NCBI RefSeq assembly: GCF_003841465.1
Contig: NZ_REFZ01000017.1
Location: forward strand, 1-64,000
Length of the DNA: 64,000 nt
Origin: Natrarchaeobius oligotrophus
Lineage (GTDB): Archaea; Halobacteriota; Halobacteria; Halobacteriales; Natrialbaceae
Reading direction: 5' to 3'
The notes under the pieces were generated by a model. The model made no database searches. It was not told where the DNA came from and saw nothing but the letters and a program-made list of their open reading frames with translations. The translations under genes and the position numbers were made by a program. Positions 8,989-18,167 of the stretch are shown piece by piece. Positions within the stretch are counted from its first letter, which is position 1; every line of letters begins with the position of its first letter.

Positions 8989-11466
8989 TCACTCCTCGAG
9001 TAACGACCGCGAGGAGTTGGTCACGACGAGCAGGCTGCTCGTCCCCATCGCGATCGCGGCGAACAGCGGGTTGAGCAGGCCGGTGACCGCGAGCGGGATC
9101 GCGATCGCGTTGTAACAGAACGCCCACCCGACGTTCCCTTTCACGCGTCGATCGGTCGCTCGAGCGAGCTCGAAGACGGTGTCGACCGAGGAGAGGTCGT
9201 CGTCGACGAGCGCGACGTCGGCCGCGTCTGCGGCCATCGCCGTCCCGCCGCCGAGTGCGATGCCGAGGTCCGCCGCCGCGAGCGCGGGGGCGTCGTTCGT
9301 CCCGTCGCCGATCATCACGGTCCGACCGCGGGTTCCGAGTCGCTCGACGGTCTCGGCTTTACCCTCCGGCGGGACGCCCGCGAACACGCGATCGACCGCC
9401 GAGTGTTCTCGGAGCCGACGCGTCGCGCGCTCGTCGTCGCCCGTGAGGACGACGACCTCCGCGTCGGCCGTCGAGATCGCGTCGAGGGTCTCTTCCCACC
9501 CACCTCGGAGTTCGTCGCCGACGACGATGACGCCCGTCGCAACGCCACCTTCGCCGACGGCAACCGGGACGCGGCCGGTCTCACGAGCCCCGTCGATCCG
9601 GGCGGCGATCCCGTCCGGAACCGTCCAGCCGAGCGCGGCGAACAGGTCCGGGTGGCCGACGACGATCTCCTCGCCGTCGACGACGCCGGAGACGCCGTTT
9701 CGGTGGCTGCGGAACTCCTCGATGCGGTCGTCGGCCGTCGCGTCACCCCCTCGCTCGAGGGCGTCGTCGCTCGAGTCGGTCGCCGAGTCATCTTCGACGG
9801 GGTCTCTCTCGAGCGAGCCCCCGTCCGCGAGCGGCGAGGCGGCGGCGATCGCCCGCCCGATCGGGTGTGCGGACCGACGCTCGAGCAGGGCCGCCCGCTC
9901 GAGGAGGTCGGCGTCGACGTCGGCGTCGACGACGGTCATCTCGCCGGTCGTCAGCGTCCCCGTCTTGTCGAAGACGACGGTGTCGGCGTCGCGGATGCGT
10001 TCGAAGACGCTGTCGTCGAAGACGACGATCGACCGCTCGAGAGCGTCGCGGATGCCCGCGGCGACGGCCAGCGGCGTCGCGAGTCCGAGCGCACACGGAC
10101 AGGAGACGATGAGCACGGTGAGTCCGACCAGCAACGCGTCGGCGACGCCGGCACCGAGCGCGAGGTAGACGGTCGTGACGACGACCGCGAGGACGAGCAC
10201 GAGCGGAACGAAGATCGTCGCCAGCTTGTCGGCGAGTTTCTGGATGCCGTGACTCGAGCTCTGGAGATCCCAGACGAGTTCGGCGATCCGATCGAGGGTG
10301 CTCGTCGCGTCCTCGCCGACGCGGACCGTGATCGCGCCGTCTGCGACCAGCGAGCCGCCGACGACATCGTCGCCGTCGCCCTTCGTTACCGGCAGCGATT
10401 CGCCCGTGACGACCGCCTCGTCGATGGCGGCGTCTCCTTCGACCACCACGCCGTCGACGGGGACGCGCTCGCCGGCGCGCACCAGTACGCGATCGCCAGT
10501 CACGAGGTCCGAGACGGCGACGTCCTCGTGGCCGCCGTCGTCGCGGACGCGTCGAGCCTCGTCGACCTGGACGGCGGTCAGATCCGAGAGTCGCTCGGTC
10601 GCCTCGCGTTTGAGCGTGGACTCGTAGTAGCCGCCGACGGTCACGATGACGACGATCGCCACGGTCACGTCGTAGTAAATGTGGTCGCCGCCGACGGCGA
10701 TCGAGAGCGTGCTGTAGAGGTAGGCGCTGACGGCGGCGATCGCCACGAGCAGGTCCATGTTCGGCGACCGCGTGCGAATCCCGACGTACGCACCCTGCAG
10801 GATCGGCTTGCCGGTCACGCCGAGGACGATCGTCGTGAGCGCGGCGATCATGAGGTAAAACGGCGTCGCCACGTCGCTCGCGAGCGTGGCCTCGAAGAAC
10901 GCCGTCGTCCGCTCGTCGTAGAACAGCCCGCCAAAGTACACCGGGTAGATGAAAACGACGTACTGGAGCATCACCATCATCCCCATGAGCACGCCGACGG
11001 CGACGCGTCCCATCTCCCAGTTGTCCGCCTGGCGCCGGCTGAACGCGTCGTCGCGGGCGTAGGCGCTGTATCCCAGCTGGCTAATCTCGTCGGCTAACTC
11101 CTCGAGCGAGACGGCGTCGGGGTCGTGGTCGATCCGCACCGTCTCGGTGACGTAGCTCGAACTCGCCGCGCTGACGCCGTCGACGTCGCTCGCGACGGCC
11201 TCGATGAACGCCTCGCAGGACGCACAGTACATCCCGTCGACCTCGAGGTACGTCGACTCGTGATCGGGCGGAACCGTCCGGTCGGAGCCGTCGTCCGACC
11301 GGGCTCGTCGAACGTCCGCGGCGTCGACGTCGACGTCCCCGAGCGCCCGGTAGACGTCGCGACAGCCGACGCAACAGAAGGCGTCCTCCCCGTCGACGAC
11401 GTCGCTTCCTTCGACCGGGAGGTCACACAGCGTGCAGCCGCCTTCTGTCGGTCGGTCGGTCGTCAT
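8989..11466 (-). CDS. Copper-translocating P1B-type ATPase (CcoI/FixI-like)
   Basis: This 825-residue heavy-metal ATPase carries an N-terminal cysteine cluster (C11, C14, C31, C32, C35) of the metal-binding type found in CcoI/FixI pumps. It is followed by an HMA domain with 'GMYCASC' (CxxC 81-84). The transmembrane ion motif is CPC at 456-458, the phosphorylation site is DKTGT at 500-504 and the HP motif is 'SAHPIG' (~532-537). 'MIGDGTNDAPALAAADLGIAL' is the hinge. CcoI-type pumps supply copper to heme-copper oxidases rather than only detoxify. The gene follows a DsbD/SafE-like membrane protein by 42 bases, the usual company of such pumps. The acidic insert at ~550-580 is halophile-style. Confidence 0.93.
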   Translation of the reverse strand: MTTDRPTEGGCTLCDLPVEGSDVVDGEDAFCCVGCRDVYRALGDVDVDAADVRRARSDDGSDRTVPPDHESTYLEVDGMYCASCEAFIEAVASDVDGVSAASSSYVTETVRIDHDPDAVSLEELADEISQLGYSAYARDDAFSRRQADNWEMGRVAVGVLMGMMVMLQYVVFIYPVYFGGLFYDERTTAFFEATLASDVATPFYLMIAALTTIVLGVTGKPILQGAYVGIRTRSPNMDLLVAIAAVSAYLYSTLSIAVGGDHIYYDVTVAIVVIVTVGGYYESTLKREATERLSDLTAVQVDEARRVRDDGGHEDVAVSDLVTGDRVLVRAGERVPVDGVVVEGDAAIDEAVVTGESLPVTKGDGDDVVGGSLVADGAITVRVGEDATSTLDRIAELVWDLQSSSHGIQKLADKLATIFVPLVLVLAVVVTTVYLALGAGVADALLVGLTVLIVSCPCALGLATPLAVAAGIRDALERSIVVFDDSVFERIRDADTVVFDKTGTLTTGEMTVVDADVDADLLERAALLERRSAHPIGRAIAAASPLADGGSLERDPVEDDSATDSSDDALERGGDATADDRIEEFRSHRNGVSGVVDGEEIVVGHPDLFAALGWTVPDGIAARIDGARETGRVPVAVGEGGVATGVIVVGDELRGGWEETLDAISTADAEVVVLTGDDERATRRLREHSAVDRVFAGVPPEGKAETVERLGTRGRTVMIGDGTNDAPALAAADLGIALGGGTAMAADAADVALVDDDLSSVDTVFELARATDRRVKGNVGWAFCYNAIAIPLAVTGLLNPLFAAIAMGTSSLLVVTNSSRSLLEE

Positions 11467-11508
11467 CGTGGGTGCGTTTCGGATTGGTGGTGGTCGATCG
11501 CGCGGTGG

Positions 11509-12318
11509 TCAGTGGTGGTCGTGGCCGCCCGGTGCGTCGATCGCGTCGTAGAACGGCAGTTCGGGATGGGGAACGTGGACGTCGATCGCCATCAGCCCGT
11601 GGGCGAACAGGACGTAGCCGAGGACGACGAACGCGACGCCGAGCAACCGGTGAACGCGACGACGGTGGGCGACGTCCACCGCGTCGACGACGGTGCCGTA
11701 GGCGAACACCGCCGGAACCGTTCCGACGCCGAGCGCCGCGAGCGCGAGCGCGCCGCCCGTCGGCGAGCCGGTCGCGAACGCGTACAGAAACGCCGGGTAC
11801 AGGACCGGACACGGCAACAATCCGTGGACCGCGCCGAGTCCGACGATCCCGGGGCCGTTCGCCAGCCGGTCGACGCGCGCGACGAGCCAACCGGTGATCC
11901 GCTCGAGGCCGGGCACCGAGACGCCGCCGGTCGTCCGCCCCAGCAGGTAGTAAACGCCCGTCGCGATGACGAAGCCGCCGACGACGAGGCCGACGCCGCC
12001 GCGGGCGAGGTCGACGACCGGCGTGAGCTCCGCGGTCGTCAGAAAGAGCGCGCCGCCGAGCGCGCCGAAGAACGCCCCGAGCAGCGTGTAACTCGCCGTC
12101 CGTCCGATATTGAACAGCGCGTGTTGGCGGACCTCGTACGTCGTGAGGTGCCCGGCTCGTCCGCCGGAGCCGGCACTCGGGTCTCCCGACCCGCCGTCCA
12201 TTCGGCCGGCGTAGACCGTCACGAGCGGACCGCACATTCCGATGCAATGTGCGCCGGCCAGGAGACCGATGACGAAGAAGAGAACGACGTCGATACCGAA
12301 CAGCGTGAGCGGGTCCAT
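11509..12318 (-). CDS. DsbD_2/SafE-like membrane protein (cytochrome oxidase biogenesis context)
   Basis: This 269-residue protein has about six hydrophobic segments. Its N-terminus contains 'GLLAGAHCIGMCGPLV' (H24, C25, C29) and a later 'GLLPCPVLYPAFLYAFATGS'. This cysteine pattern in helices 1 and 4 is that of the DsbD_2/'sulfite exporter TauE/SafE' family, which is commonly encoded beside CcoI copper pumps. A copper-handling or membrane thiol-redox role is inferred. The C-terminus is His-rich ('GGHDHH') and could bind metal. It is first in a two-gene unit with the copper ATPase. Confidence 0.85.
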   Translation of the reverse strand: MDPLTLFGIDVVLFFVIGLLAGAHCIGMCGPLVTVYAGRMDGGSGDPSAGSGGRAGHLTTYEVRQHALFNIGRTASYTLLGAFFGALGGALFLTTAELTPVVDLARGGVGLVVGGFVIATGVYYLLGRTTGGVSVPGLERITGWLVARVDRLANGPGIVGLGAVHGLLPCPVLYPAFLYAFATGSPTGGALALAALGVGTVPAVFAYGTVVDAVDVAHRRRVHRLLGVAFVVLGYVLFAHGLMAIDVHVPHPELPFYDAIDAPGGHDHH

Positions 12319-12451
12319 ACAATCTGATCCTCGAGTGTTTCCGTTGGCTGCTCTAGCGAGCGAACGGTGTAGTGCGTTTCGCCTCCGGAATCGGATTCGA
12401 CGGACGGACTAACACGGCGGCACGTCCGAGTCTCCCGCCCAGCGATCCGTC

Positions 12452-13789
12452 TCACTCGACGTAGCTGTACTTTCGCTCGCCCATCCGTCCCCAGCCGTCG
12501 AAGACGAACTCGTTTTCTGGCGTCGTGAACTCCCCGACGTCGTCGTCGACGTCGTGGTTGTGGGCGTCGTGAACCTTCTCGTAGTCCGCCCAGCTCAGGT
12601 CGTAGCGGGCCGCGAGCTGTTGGTCGACGTTCAGGGAGCCGATCTCCTCGCGCCAGCCGTCGGCCACCGTTTCGGCGTGGATCTCCGCCTGCGCGCCGCT
12701 GCCGTAGGAGCCGACCAGCAGTATCTCGCCGGCGAGGTCACGGTCCTCCTCGAGCGCGGTTTTGAGCGCGCTCGTGCGCGCGAGGTGGACGGAGCCGGTG
12801 TACCAGTTGCCGACCTCTCGCGAGAGCGACAGCGTCGGTTCGATGGTCTCGGCGTACCACTCGTGGTACCGGTCGGTCTCTTTGAGCGCATTCATGTACT
12901 CGCGAACGGCGTCACGGAAGGCGTCCTCGTCGTCGAACGCCTCCTTTCGCGGTTGTCTGCCGATCTCGTCGGCGAGGTCGTCCTCGATCGACGTGTCGCG
13001 CGTGATGTGGCGGTAGCCGAGCAGGCCAGCCTTCCGAACCATTCCCGGAAACGGGGTGTGAAACGGAATGTAGGAGATGTCGTCGGGGTGGACGTCGCCC
13101 GCGACGCTCTCGTAGTCCTCGAGCGCCTCGCGCATGCGTGCGAGGTACACCTGCACCGACCGCTTGCCGTCGACGGAGGGGAACTGCTGGTTGGGTTTGA
13201 GAAAGTCGGTCTCGTCGGCCGAACCGTACCCCTGCTCGGTGGACAGCTCGACGAGGGCAGGCTCCTCGCTGATCAACATCGCGACGGCCCCGGCACCCTG
13301 GGTCGCCTCGCCCGCGTCGCCGCGTGCGTACAGCGCCGTGTCGGTCGCGATCACGAGCGCCGACCGGCCGCGATTGCGGCCCGCGCGGATCCAGTTGTAG
13401 GCGTCGTCCAAACTCTGGGTGCCCGCGATGCAGGCGAACTTGCGCTCGCCTTTGTTCGCGTGGTGGAAGTCGTCGTCGTACACTTCCTCGAGACAGCCGG
13501 CGATGTACGTCGAAACCGGTTTGGAGTTGTCGAACGCGCTCTCGGTCGCGACGTCGATGCGGCCGATGTCGTCGGGTTCGAGGCCTTTGCGTTCCATCAG
13601 TCGGTGAGCGGCGTTCGCTCCCATCGTGACGATGTCCTCGTAGCTATCGGGGAACGAACTGGCGTTGAGTCCGAGCCCCTTCGTGTACTTCTCGGGGTCC
13701 TCGCCTTTCTCCGGGGCGAACGTCCCGGGCAAGTCGAGTTTGAGGTTCCCGGTCCAGATTTCGATCGCGTCGATACCGACTGCGGTCAT
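12452..13789 (-). CDS. hmgS: Hydroxymethylglutaryl-CoA synthase
   Basis: This 445-residue enzyme condenses acetyl-CoA and acetoacetyl-CoA to HMG-CoA, the mevalonate route to archaeal lipids. The catalytic cysteine is in 'ERKFACIAGTQSLDDAYNW' (C120), the general-base glutamate in 'DVATESAFDNSKPVSTYI' (E83), and 'YIPFHTPFPGMVRKAG' carries the conserved histidine. The length matches the haloarchaeal/bacterial-type enzyme. It is expected to be an essential housekeeping gene. It is transcribed alone, with its ATG at 13789 just downstream of the broken bactofilin-like gene. Confidence 0.95.
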   Translation of the reverse strand: MTAVGIDAIEIWTGNLKLDLPGTFAPEKGEDPEKYTKGLGLNASSFPDSYEDIVTMGANAAHRLMERKGLEPDDIGRIDVATESAFDNSKPVSTYIAGCLEEVYDDDFHHANKGERKFACIAGTQSLDDAYNWIRAGRNRGRSALVIATDTALYARGDAGEATQGAGAVAMLISEEPALVELSTEQGYGSADETDFLKPNQQFPSVDGKRSVQVYLARMREALEDYESVAGDVHPDDISYIPFHTPFPGMVRKAGLLGYRHITRDTSIEDDLADEIGRQPRKEAFDDEDAFRDAVREYMNALKETDRYHEWYAETIEPTLSLSREVGNWYTGSVHLARTSALKTALEEDRDLAGEILLVGSYGSGAQAEIHAETVADGWREEIGSLNVDQQLAARYDLSWADYEKVHDAHNHDVDDDVGEFTTPENEFVFDGWGRMGERKYSYVE

Positions 13790-13798
13790 GGCCGAATA

Positions 13799-14139
13799 CT
13801 ATCGGTGAAGCCATATGGTATTGTCGTTCGAAATTTCGACAGCTGACGTACGTGCCGTCGATCGCGGCGGTGCTACGGGGATTCGTACTCCGCGGGCGGT
13901 TCCGTCGATGGTCGTACCGTCGTTGCAGTCGATACCGTCCGCGTACACGTCGCCGCCGATCGAGACGTCCTGACCGAGCTGGACGTCGCCTTCCGCGCCG
14001 ATGTCGTCTCCAACTCACGCATCGACTCGACGACCACATACGTTCCCGCGTCGATCGTCCCGTGAGGAGAAACGTCCTGTCCGACCAAAACGCACGCTCC
14101 CGCGTCGAGGTCGCCGTCGAAGTACCCGTCGTCGTTCAC
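13799..14139 (-). pseudogene. Bactofilin-like (polymer-forming, beta-helix) protein, frameshifted
   Basis: Two frames on the minus strand together encode short beta-helix repeats. The first (from a GTG at 14139) reads 'YFDGDLDAGACVLVGQDV' and 'GTIDAGTYVVVESMRELE'. After a frame change near 14000-14012 the other frame reads 'DIGAEGDVQLGQDVS' and 'IGGDVYADGIDC', ending at the stop at 13799-13801. The repeated G-(D/T)-(V/I)-x-A-D/G pattern and the shared 'GQDVS' turn point to a polymer-forming cytoskeletal (bactofilin) domain. A TGA closes the frame just upstream of the GTG, so the gene may also lack its start. A sequencing error is the alternative. Confidence 0.55.
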
Positions 14140-14192
14140 GACGACGTAGCCCGTCGCGTACAGTCGTCAGCGTAGTCGAGATCGGCGACGCT

Positions 14193-15821
14193 TTAATCGG
14201 ATCTGATCGCGAACGACGCCGTCTCCGCCGTCTCGTTCGGTCCGTCGAAGTCGACGTCGTACGCGGTTCCGTCGCCGTCGTCCGCGTCCACGTTTTCGAG
14301 GAGAATCCGTATCTCGGTTTCCGCGTCGTCGCCGGCCGACTCGTACGTGAGTTCGGCGTGATTGCCGCCGGTGTCGAACGATATCGATTCGTGATTCCCG
14401 GACTGAACGGTGGCCGTCCCCTGCGGGTGATAATCGACGCTCCCCGACTGCGCGTCCCCGAGATCGACCTCGACCTCGTCGCCGGGCTCGAGCGTTCCGT
14501 CGAACTGGAACGCGATCTCCTGGCTCTGTCCCGATTCGCCGGCGACGAGATCCGACACGCTGGCGCTCTCGAACGTCGTCACCGGCGACGGGTCGGGCGG
14601 ATCGGGATCGGACGCCCGCTCCACCTCGAGGTCGTGGCGATCGCCGCTCGCGCCGCTCGAGACGTACACAGACACCGACGATCCGTCGGCCGGAATCGCG
14701 TCGTCGTCGAACTCGAGCGTGGTCTGGTTTCGCCCGTCCGCGTCCGTGGTACCGCGTCGGTCGAACTCGTCGACGACGTCGTCGGGATCGGAGATCGCGT
14801 ACGAAACGGACGCTCGCTCCACGGCCGCGCCGTCGTCGTCGGCCTCCATCTCGAGTGCTACGTCGCGTTCTCCCTCCTCGATCACGACGTCGTCGGGGTT
14901 CGTCTCCGCCCACAACGTCCGGTAGGGTGCCGGATCACCGTTTTCTCCCGGTCCGTCGGATTGGCCGTGGGACCGATGGACGTCGAACTCGTCGCTCGCA
15001 CCGCCGTGGGATCCGACGCCGACGCGAGCGACCTGCAGTTCGTACGTGTCCGCGTTCAGTTCGACCGTGACGTGACCGTTCGTCTCGTCCTCGTCGACGT
15101 TCGCGATCGCGTCCTCGAGATCGTCCCGAAGCGTTTCGTTCCACAGCGACGGTGAGTCGGTCGGAATCGTCAGCGTGAGCCCGCCGGTCACGGAGACCGG
15201 ATCGCTCGGTCCGCTGAGCGCGACCGGATCGACCGAGACGGCACCGGTCGACGTCTCCGAGAGCTCTCCGTCGACGACGACGACGGTGATTCGGTCGTCG
15301 TCGATCAGCGGTTGTTCCGTGAGCGCCACCGCCGCGTCGTCGAACTCGTTGAACGCCAGGCCGTGCTCGAGCCGAGTCGTCGGGTGCGCGTCGTACTCGT
15401 TGTATCCGGGCTCGTACGCGATCGTCGTCGTGTCGTGCTCCCCGAGGAGGTTCGCCGGCTCCCCTTCGTAGTCGTCCGGATCGTCGACGGTCGCGTTCTC
15501 GATCGCGATCGTTCTCGTGTCGGTCGTCTCGAGCGTTCCCGAGGGATCGGGCGGATTCGTCAGAAACGACCGCGTGGGATACTGCGTTCCGAGCGTCACC
15601 GAGGCCGACCGGCGCTCCCCGCTCGTGCCGGCGTTCCGTATCTCGTTTCGCAGCACCTGGACGTCGTCGTGAACGCGTTCGTTGTGGGAAATCTCGACGG
15701 CTTCGTTCTGGACGGGGACGGCGTTGACTTGATACAGCGCCAGCGCCGAAAAGACGATCGCGAGCAACAACACGGCGCCGATCTGGATCGTCACCGCGCG
15801 CTCTCGTCCCCCGCGTTTCAT
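14193..15821 (-). CDS. Archaeal pilin-like surface protein with class III-type N-terminus
   Basis: The ATG at 15821 is chosen over an upstream TTG. It gives 'MKRGGRERAVTIQIGAV' followed by a single helix (LLLAIVFSALALYQVNAVPVQ), the layout of haloarchaeal pilin-like membrane-anchored proteins. The rest (542 residues in total) is an acidic, beta-rich ectodomain with no cysteines. The central region holds an Ig-like/'Big'-like segment ('VIEEGERDVALEMEADDDGAAVERASVSYAISD', about residues 300-350) and a C-terminal beta-sandwich ending 'NETAETASFAIRSD'. It is probably exported and exposed at the cell surface. The function is unknown. The frameshifted bactofilin-like gene lies just downstream. Confidence 0.75.
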   Translation of the reverse strand: MKRGGRERAVTIQIGAVLLLAIVFSALALYQVNAVPVQNEAVEISHNERVHDDVQVLRNEIRNAGTSGERRSASVTLGTQYPTRSFLTNPPDPSGTLETTDTRTIAIENATVDDPDDYEGEPANLLGEHDTTTIAYEPGYNEYDAHPTTRLEHGLAFNEFDDAAVALTEQPLIDDDRITVVVVDGELSETSTGAVSVDPVALSGPSDPVSVTGGLTLTIPTDSPSLWNETLRDDLEDAIANVDEDETNGHVTVELNADTYELQVARVGVGSHGGASDEFDVHRSHGQSDGPGENGDPAPYRTLWAETNPDDVVIEEGERDVALEMEADDDGAAVERASVSYAISDPDDVVDEFDRRGTTDADGRNQTTLEFDDDAIPADGSSVSVYVSSGASGDRHDLEVERASDPDPPDPSPVTTFESASVSDLVAGESGQSQEIAFQFDGTLEPGDEVEVDLGDAQSGSVDYHPQGTATVQSGNHESISFDTGGNHAELTYESAGDDAETEIRILLENVDADDGDGTAYDVDFDGPNETAETASFAIRSD

Positions 15822-16006
15822 ACCGACGGATAGTCGCAACTACGTATACGTCTGGTGGCCCCTCGATACGTCGATCGCGATGGGTCTCGCTGTTCGAGAA
15901 CGCCGGGAACGCCCGCGTGCGTTTCTCAGACGGTCTGGCGTCGCTGGATATCGGAACACCGCGGGCCGATCGCGGGTGTGTCGGAGTCGACGAACAGCGG
16001 ACCGTC

Positions 16007-16585
16007 TCACTCGTCCTCTTCGACGACTTCCGGATCGCTCATCGCGCTCTGGAGACTGTCCAATCCGTTGATCCACTCCGTCACGAGCCCGTACTCGAGT
16101 TCCTCCGCGACGGTCATGTCGAGTTCGTCGCCGTCGATGATGAGCGTACCCGCCTGCGCCGCGTAGCCGAGCGCGGCGTCGAAATCCTCTTCGGCCTCGG
16201 CGTCTGCTGCGGCCCCGAGGTAGTCGGTGACGCTGCCTTCCTCCGCCGGTCCGTTGGCGATGTACTCCTCCGCGGCGAAAAACACGCAGACCAGGCTCGT
16301 CTGGACGCCGTCTACGAGGATCAGCTTCTCCTCGTCCTCGATGTCGACCTCGTCGAGGACGATCTCGCGGACGTCGTTGATCTCGCCGAGTGCCTCCTCC
16401 CGCTCGAGTTCGTCGTCGTCGTAGGCGGCGACGATCTTCGCGACCGCGATCGCCGTATCGTCCTGGAGGTTCAACAGCAGCCGGGCCGACGACTCGTCCT
16501 CCGGATCGATCTCCTCGTCTTTGATTCGGTCGATCCAGTTCTGCCAACGTTCCTCCGAGTAGAACTCGGTCGGCGGATTGCTCAT
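16007..16585 (-). CDS. DUF2150 family protein
   Basis: This is a 192-residue, strongly acidic soluble protein. The N-terminus 'MSNPPTEFYSEERWQNWIDRI' and the middle 'SARLLLNLQDDTAIAVAKIVAAYDDDEL' are as I remember the DUF2150 family, which is widespread in haloarchaea and some methanogens. It is all-helical with no catalytic motif or membrane segment. The function is unknown. It stands alone between the pilin-like gene and the tatD-like gene, in the same direction. Confidence 0.8.
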   Translation of the reverse strand: MSNPPTEFYSEERWQNWIDRIKDEEIDPEDESSARLLLNLQDDTAIAVAKIVAAYDDDELEREEALGEINDVREIVLDEVDIEDEEKLILVDGVQTSLVCVFFAAEEYIANGPAEEGSVTDYLGAAADAEAEEDFDAALGYAAQAGTLIIDGDELDMTVAEELEYGLVTEWINGLDSLQSAMSDPEVVEEDE

Positions 16586-16678
16586 ACAGTCACCTACACC
16601 GGCCGCTTGAAATGCCTTTCTCTACCTCGTGCCGAGTCGGCCCGACCGGAGAGACGCGCTCGCGTCCGCGTCCGCGGC

Positions 16679-17539
16679 TCATCCGGTCCGAGATGCCTCG
16701 AGCGTCGCTTCGGTGTCGATGCCGTACACCCGCGCCGGCGTCTCGACGTGTGCGTTCCGGACGGCGTCGTCGTAGCCGTTCTCGAGCAGCCAGGCGACGC
16801 GGCGGGGGACGGTCTTGGGACCGAGAACGGCACCCGGTCTGTCGGGATCGTCGATGTAGTCGGTTTCCATCAGGAACGGCTCGCCGCGCTCGGCGGCCAC
16901 CTCGAGTTCGTCTTTCCGACTGATCACGCTCGGGATCGGCCCCTCGAGTCGACCGCCCGCGTAGTGTTTGACGACCCTGTGGGCCGCCAGTCCGACCGCT
17001 TCGGCCCACTCGGTGACGTCGGACATCTCCTCGCTCGACTCGGCGTGAAGCTGGACCGCACACTCGAGGTCCGCGGCGCGCTCGAACGCCCGGCGCATGA
17101 CGTCGTTGGACGCCTCTCGGACGGCGTCGTCGACCTCGTAGTGGGGGCGGCCCGATTTCAGCGCCAGCGCCCGGCCGTCCGCGACGTACTCCGCCGCGAC
17201 GTCGATCCCGCCCCGCATGATCTCGCGAGCCCGCTCGGGGGAGTAGCCGCGCTCGTCGACCAGCCGCGAGATCAGTCCGGGATGGACGCCGAGTACGGGC
17301 CAGGCGCGTCCCTCGAGTTCCGCCGACGCGGCGTCGACGATCTCGACGGTTCGATCGAACACGGGCCGAAAGTCCTCGCCCGCGTCGGCCTCGACGCCGA
17401 GGTGCCAGGACGGCTTGTTCACCACGAGCAGGTGAGTCCCGCCGACGCGGGCGAAGTCGCGGACGGCGTCGATGCCGCGGTTGTTGTCCGGATCGAGGTG
17501 CAGGTGATTGTCGAGCACCGGCGTCCCGTCGTCGATCAT
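16679..17539 (-). CDS. TatD-family metal-dependent hydrolase
   Basis: The ATG at 17539 gives 286 residues beginning 'MIDDGTPVLDNHLHLDPD', with the metal-binding H-x-H (H12, H14) of the TatD/amidohydrolase barrel. Further metal or catalytic candidates are in 'LGVHPG', 'VQLHAESSEE' and 'FLMETDYIDDP'. TatD proteins are Mg-dependent DNases or related phosphoesterases; haloarchaeal members of this length are annotated as TatD-related but not characterised. Longer upstream starts add a basic, unconserved extension and were rejected. It is a single gene. Confidence 0.85.
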   Translation of the reverse strand: MIDDGTPVLDNHLHLDPDNNRGIDAVRDFARVGGTHLLVVNKPSWHLGVEADAGEDFRPVFDRTVEIVDAASAELEGRAWPVLGVHPGLISRLVDERGYSPERAREIMRGGIDVAAEYVADGRALALKSGRPHYEVDDAVREASNDVMRRAFERAADLECAVQLHAESSEEMSDVTEWAEAVGLAAHRVVKHYAGGRLEGPIPSVISRKDELEVAAERGEPFLMETDYIDDPDRPGAVLGPKTVPRRVAWLLENGYDDAVRNAHVETPARVYGIDTEATLEASRTG

Positions 17540-17664
17540 ACGCGCCTGTGGGCGGTCCGGCCGTGAAAAGTCACCGAATCGTCGCTCCGGCGACCCGGAT
17601 CGCATCCGGGTCCACGGCGTATCGGTTCCCTCGCGATCGGTCAGACGGCTCGTCGCCGCCAGTT

Positions 17665-17699
17665 CCGGTCGGACCGCGATCCGTCTGCGGTTGCACCGC
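17665..17699. repeat. REP-like palindromic element, degenerate copy E
   Basis: In the gap between the tatD-like gene and the next rightward gene (17540-17770), the right arm GCGGTTGCACCG (17688-17699) matches the family exactly. The left arm CCGGTCGGACCGCGA (17665-17679) is mutated relative to the consensus CCGGTGCAACCGCGA. It is a decayed member of the family described at 38861. Confidence 0.5.
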
Positions 17700-17770
17700 T
17701 ACGTCAATGCAACGGACCGTCTCGATCGAGGTGAGCGACCGCTTTTGTTCGTTCGTCGCCACTAGCACTC

Positions 17771-18130
17771 ATGACCGCGTTTTCGACCGAAGGAAGATCG
17801 CGATCGGTCCTCCTCGAGTGGCTATCCGGGCTGTGGACGTACTACCGAGGATACACCCACAGCGCGGCCCACGCGGGTGCGGCGGCCGCGCTCTCGGCGT
17901 TCGGACTGTTCACGTTCGTCGACCCGCTGTTCGCGATCGTCGGCGTCGTCGCGTACGTCTGTCCGCCCGTCGTCCTCTATTACCTCGACGGCGGCCCGGG
18001 TGTCGATGGCGTCGACGGCGACTCGCACGGTGACGGCGATTCCGACGGCGAGGACGGCGATTCGGATACTGACGGTTCCGACGGCGATTTCGACGGTGAC
18101 GACGGGGACACCGACTCGGACGGCTCGTAA
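17771..18130 (+). CDS. Small membrane protein with Asp/Gly repeat tail
   Basis: This protein has 119 residues. Residues 1-72 carry an amphipathic start ('LLEWLSGLWTYYRGYTHSAAHAGAAAALSAFGLFTFV') and a second hydrophobic helix ('LFAIVGVVAYVCPPVVLYYL'). The remaining ~45 residues are an almost pure D/G/S repeat (DGDS, DGSDGD, DGDDGD units) encoded by GAC-GGC/GAT repeats. The tail would be highly acidic and disordered outside the membrane. I do not recognise the family. The repeat tract is a likely site of length variation. Confidence 0.7.
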   Translation: MTAFSTEGRSRSVLLEWLSGLWTYYRGYTHSAAHAGAAAALSAFGLFTFVDPLFAIVGVVAYVCPPVVLYYLDGGPGVDGVDGDSHGDGDSDGEDGDSDTDGSDGDFDGDDGDTDSDGS

Positions 18131-18167
18131 CCGCGCGGTCGCGCGATGTCCCGATCGAGCGCCGGCG

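Noticed and set aside
9403-11097. Long plus-strand frame opposite the copper ATPase
   Set aside because: Antisense shadow of an unambiguous P-type ATPase.
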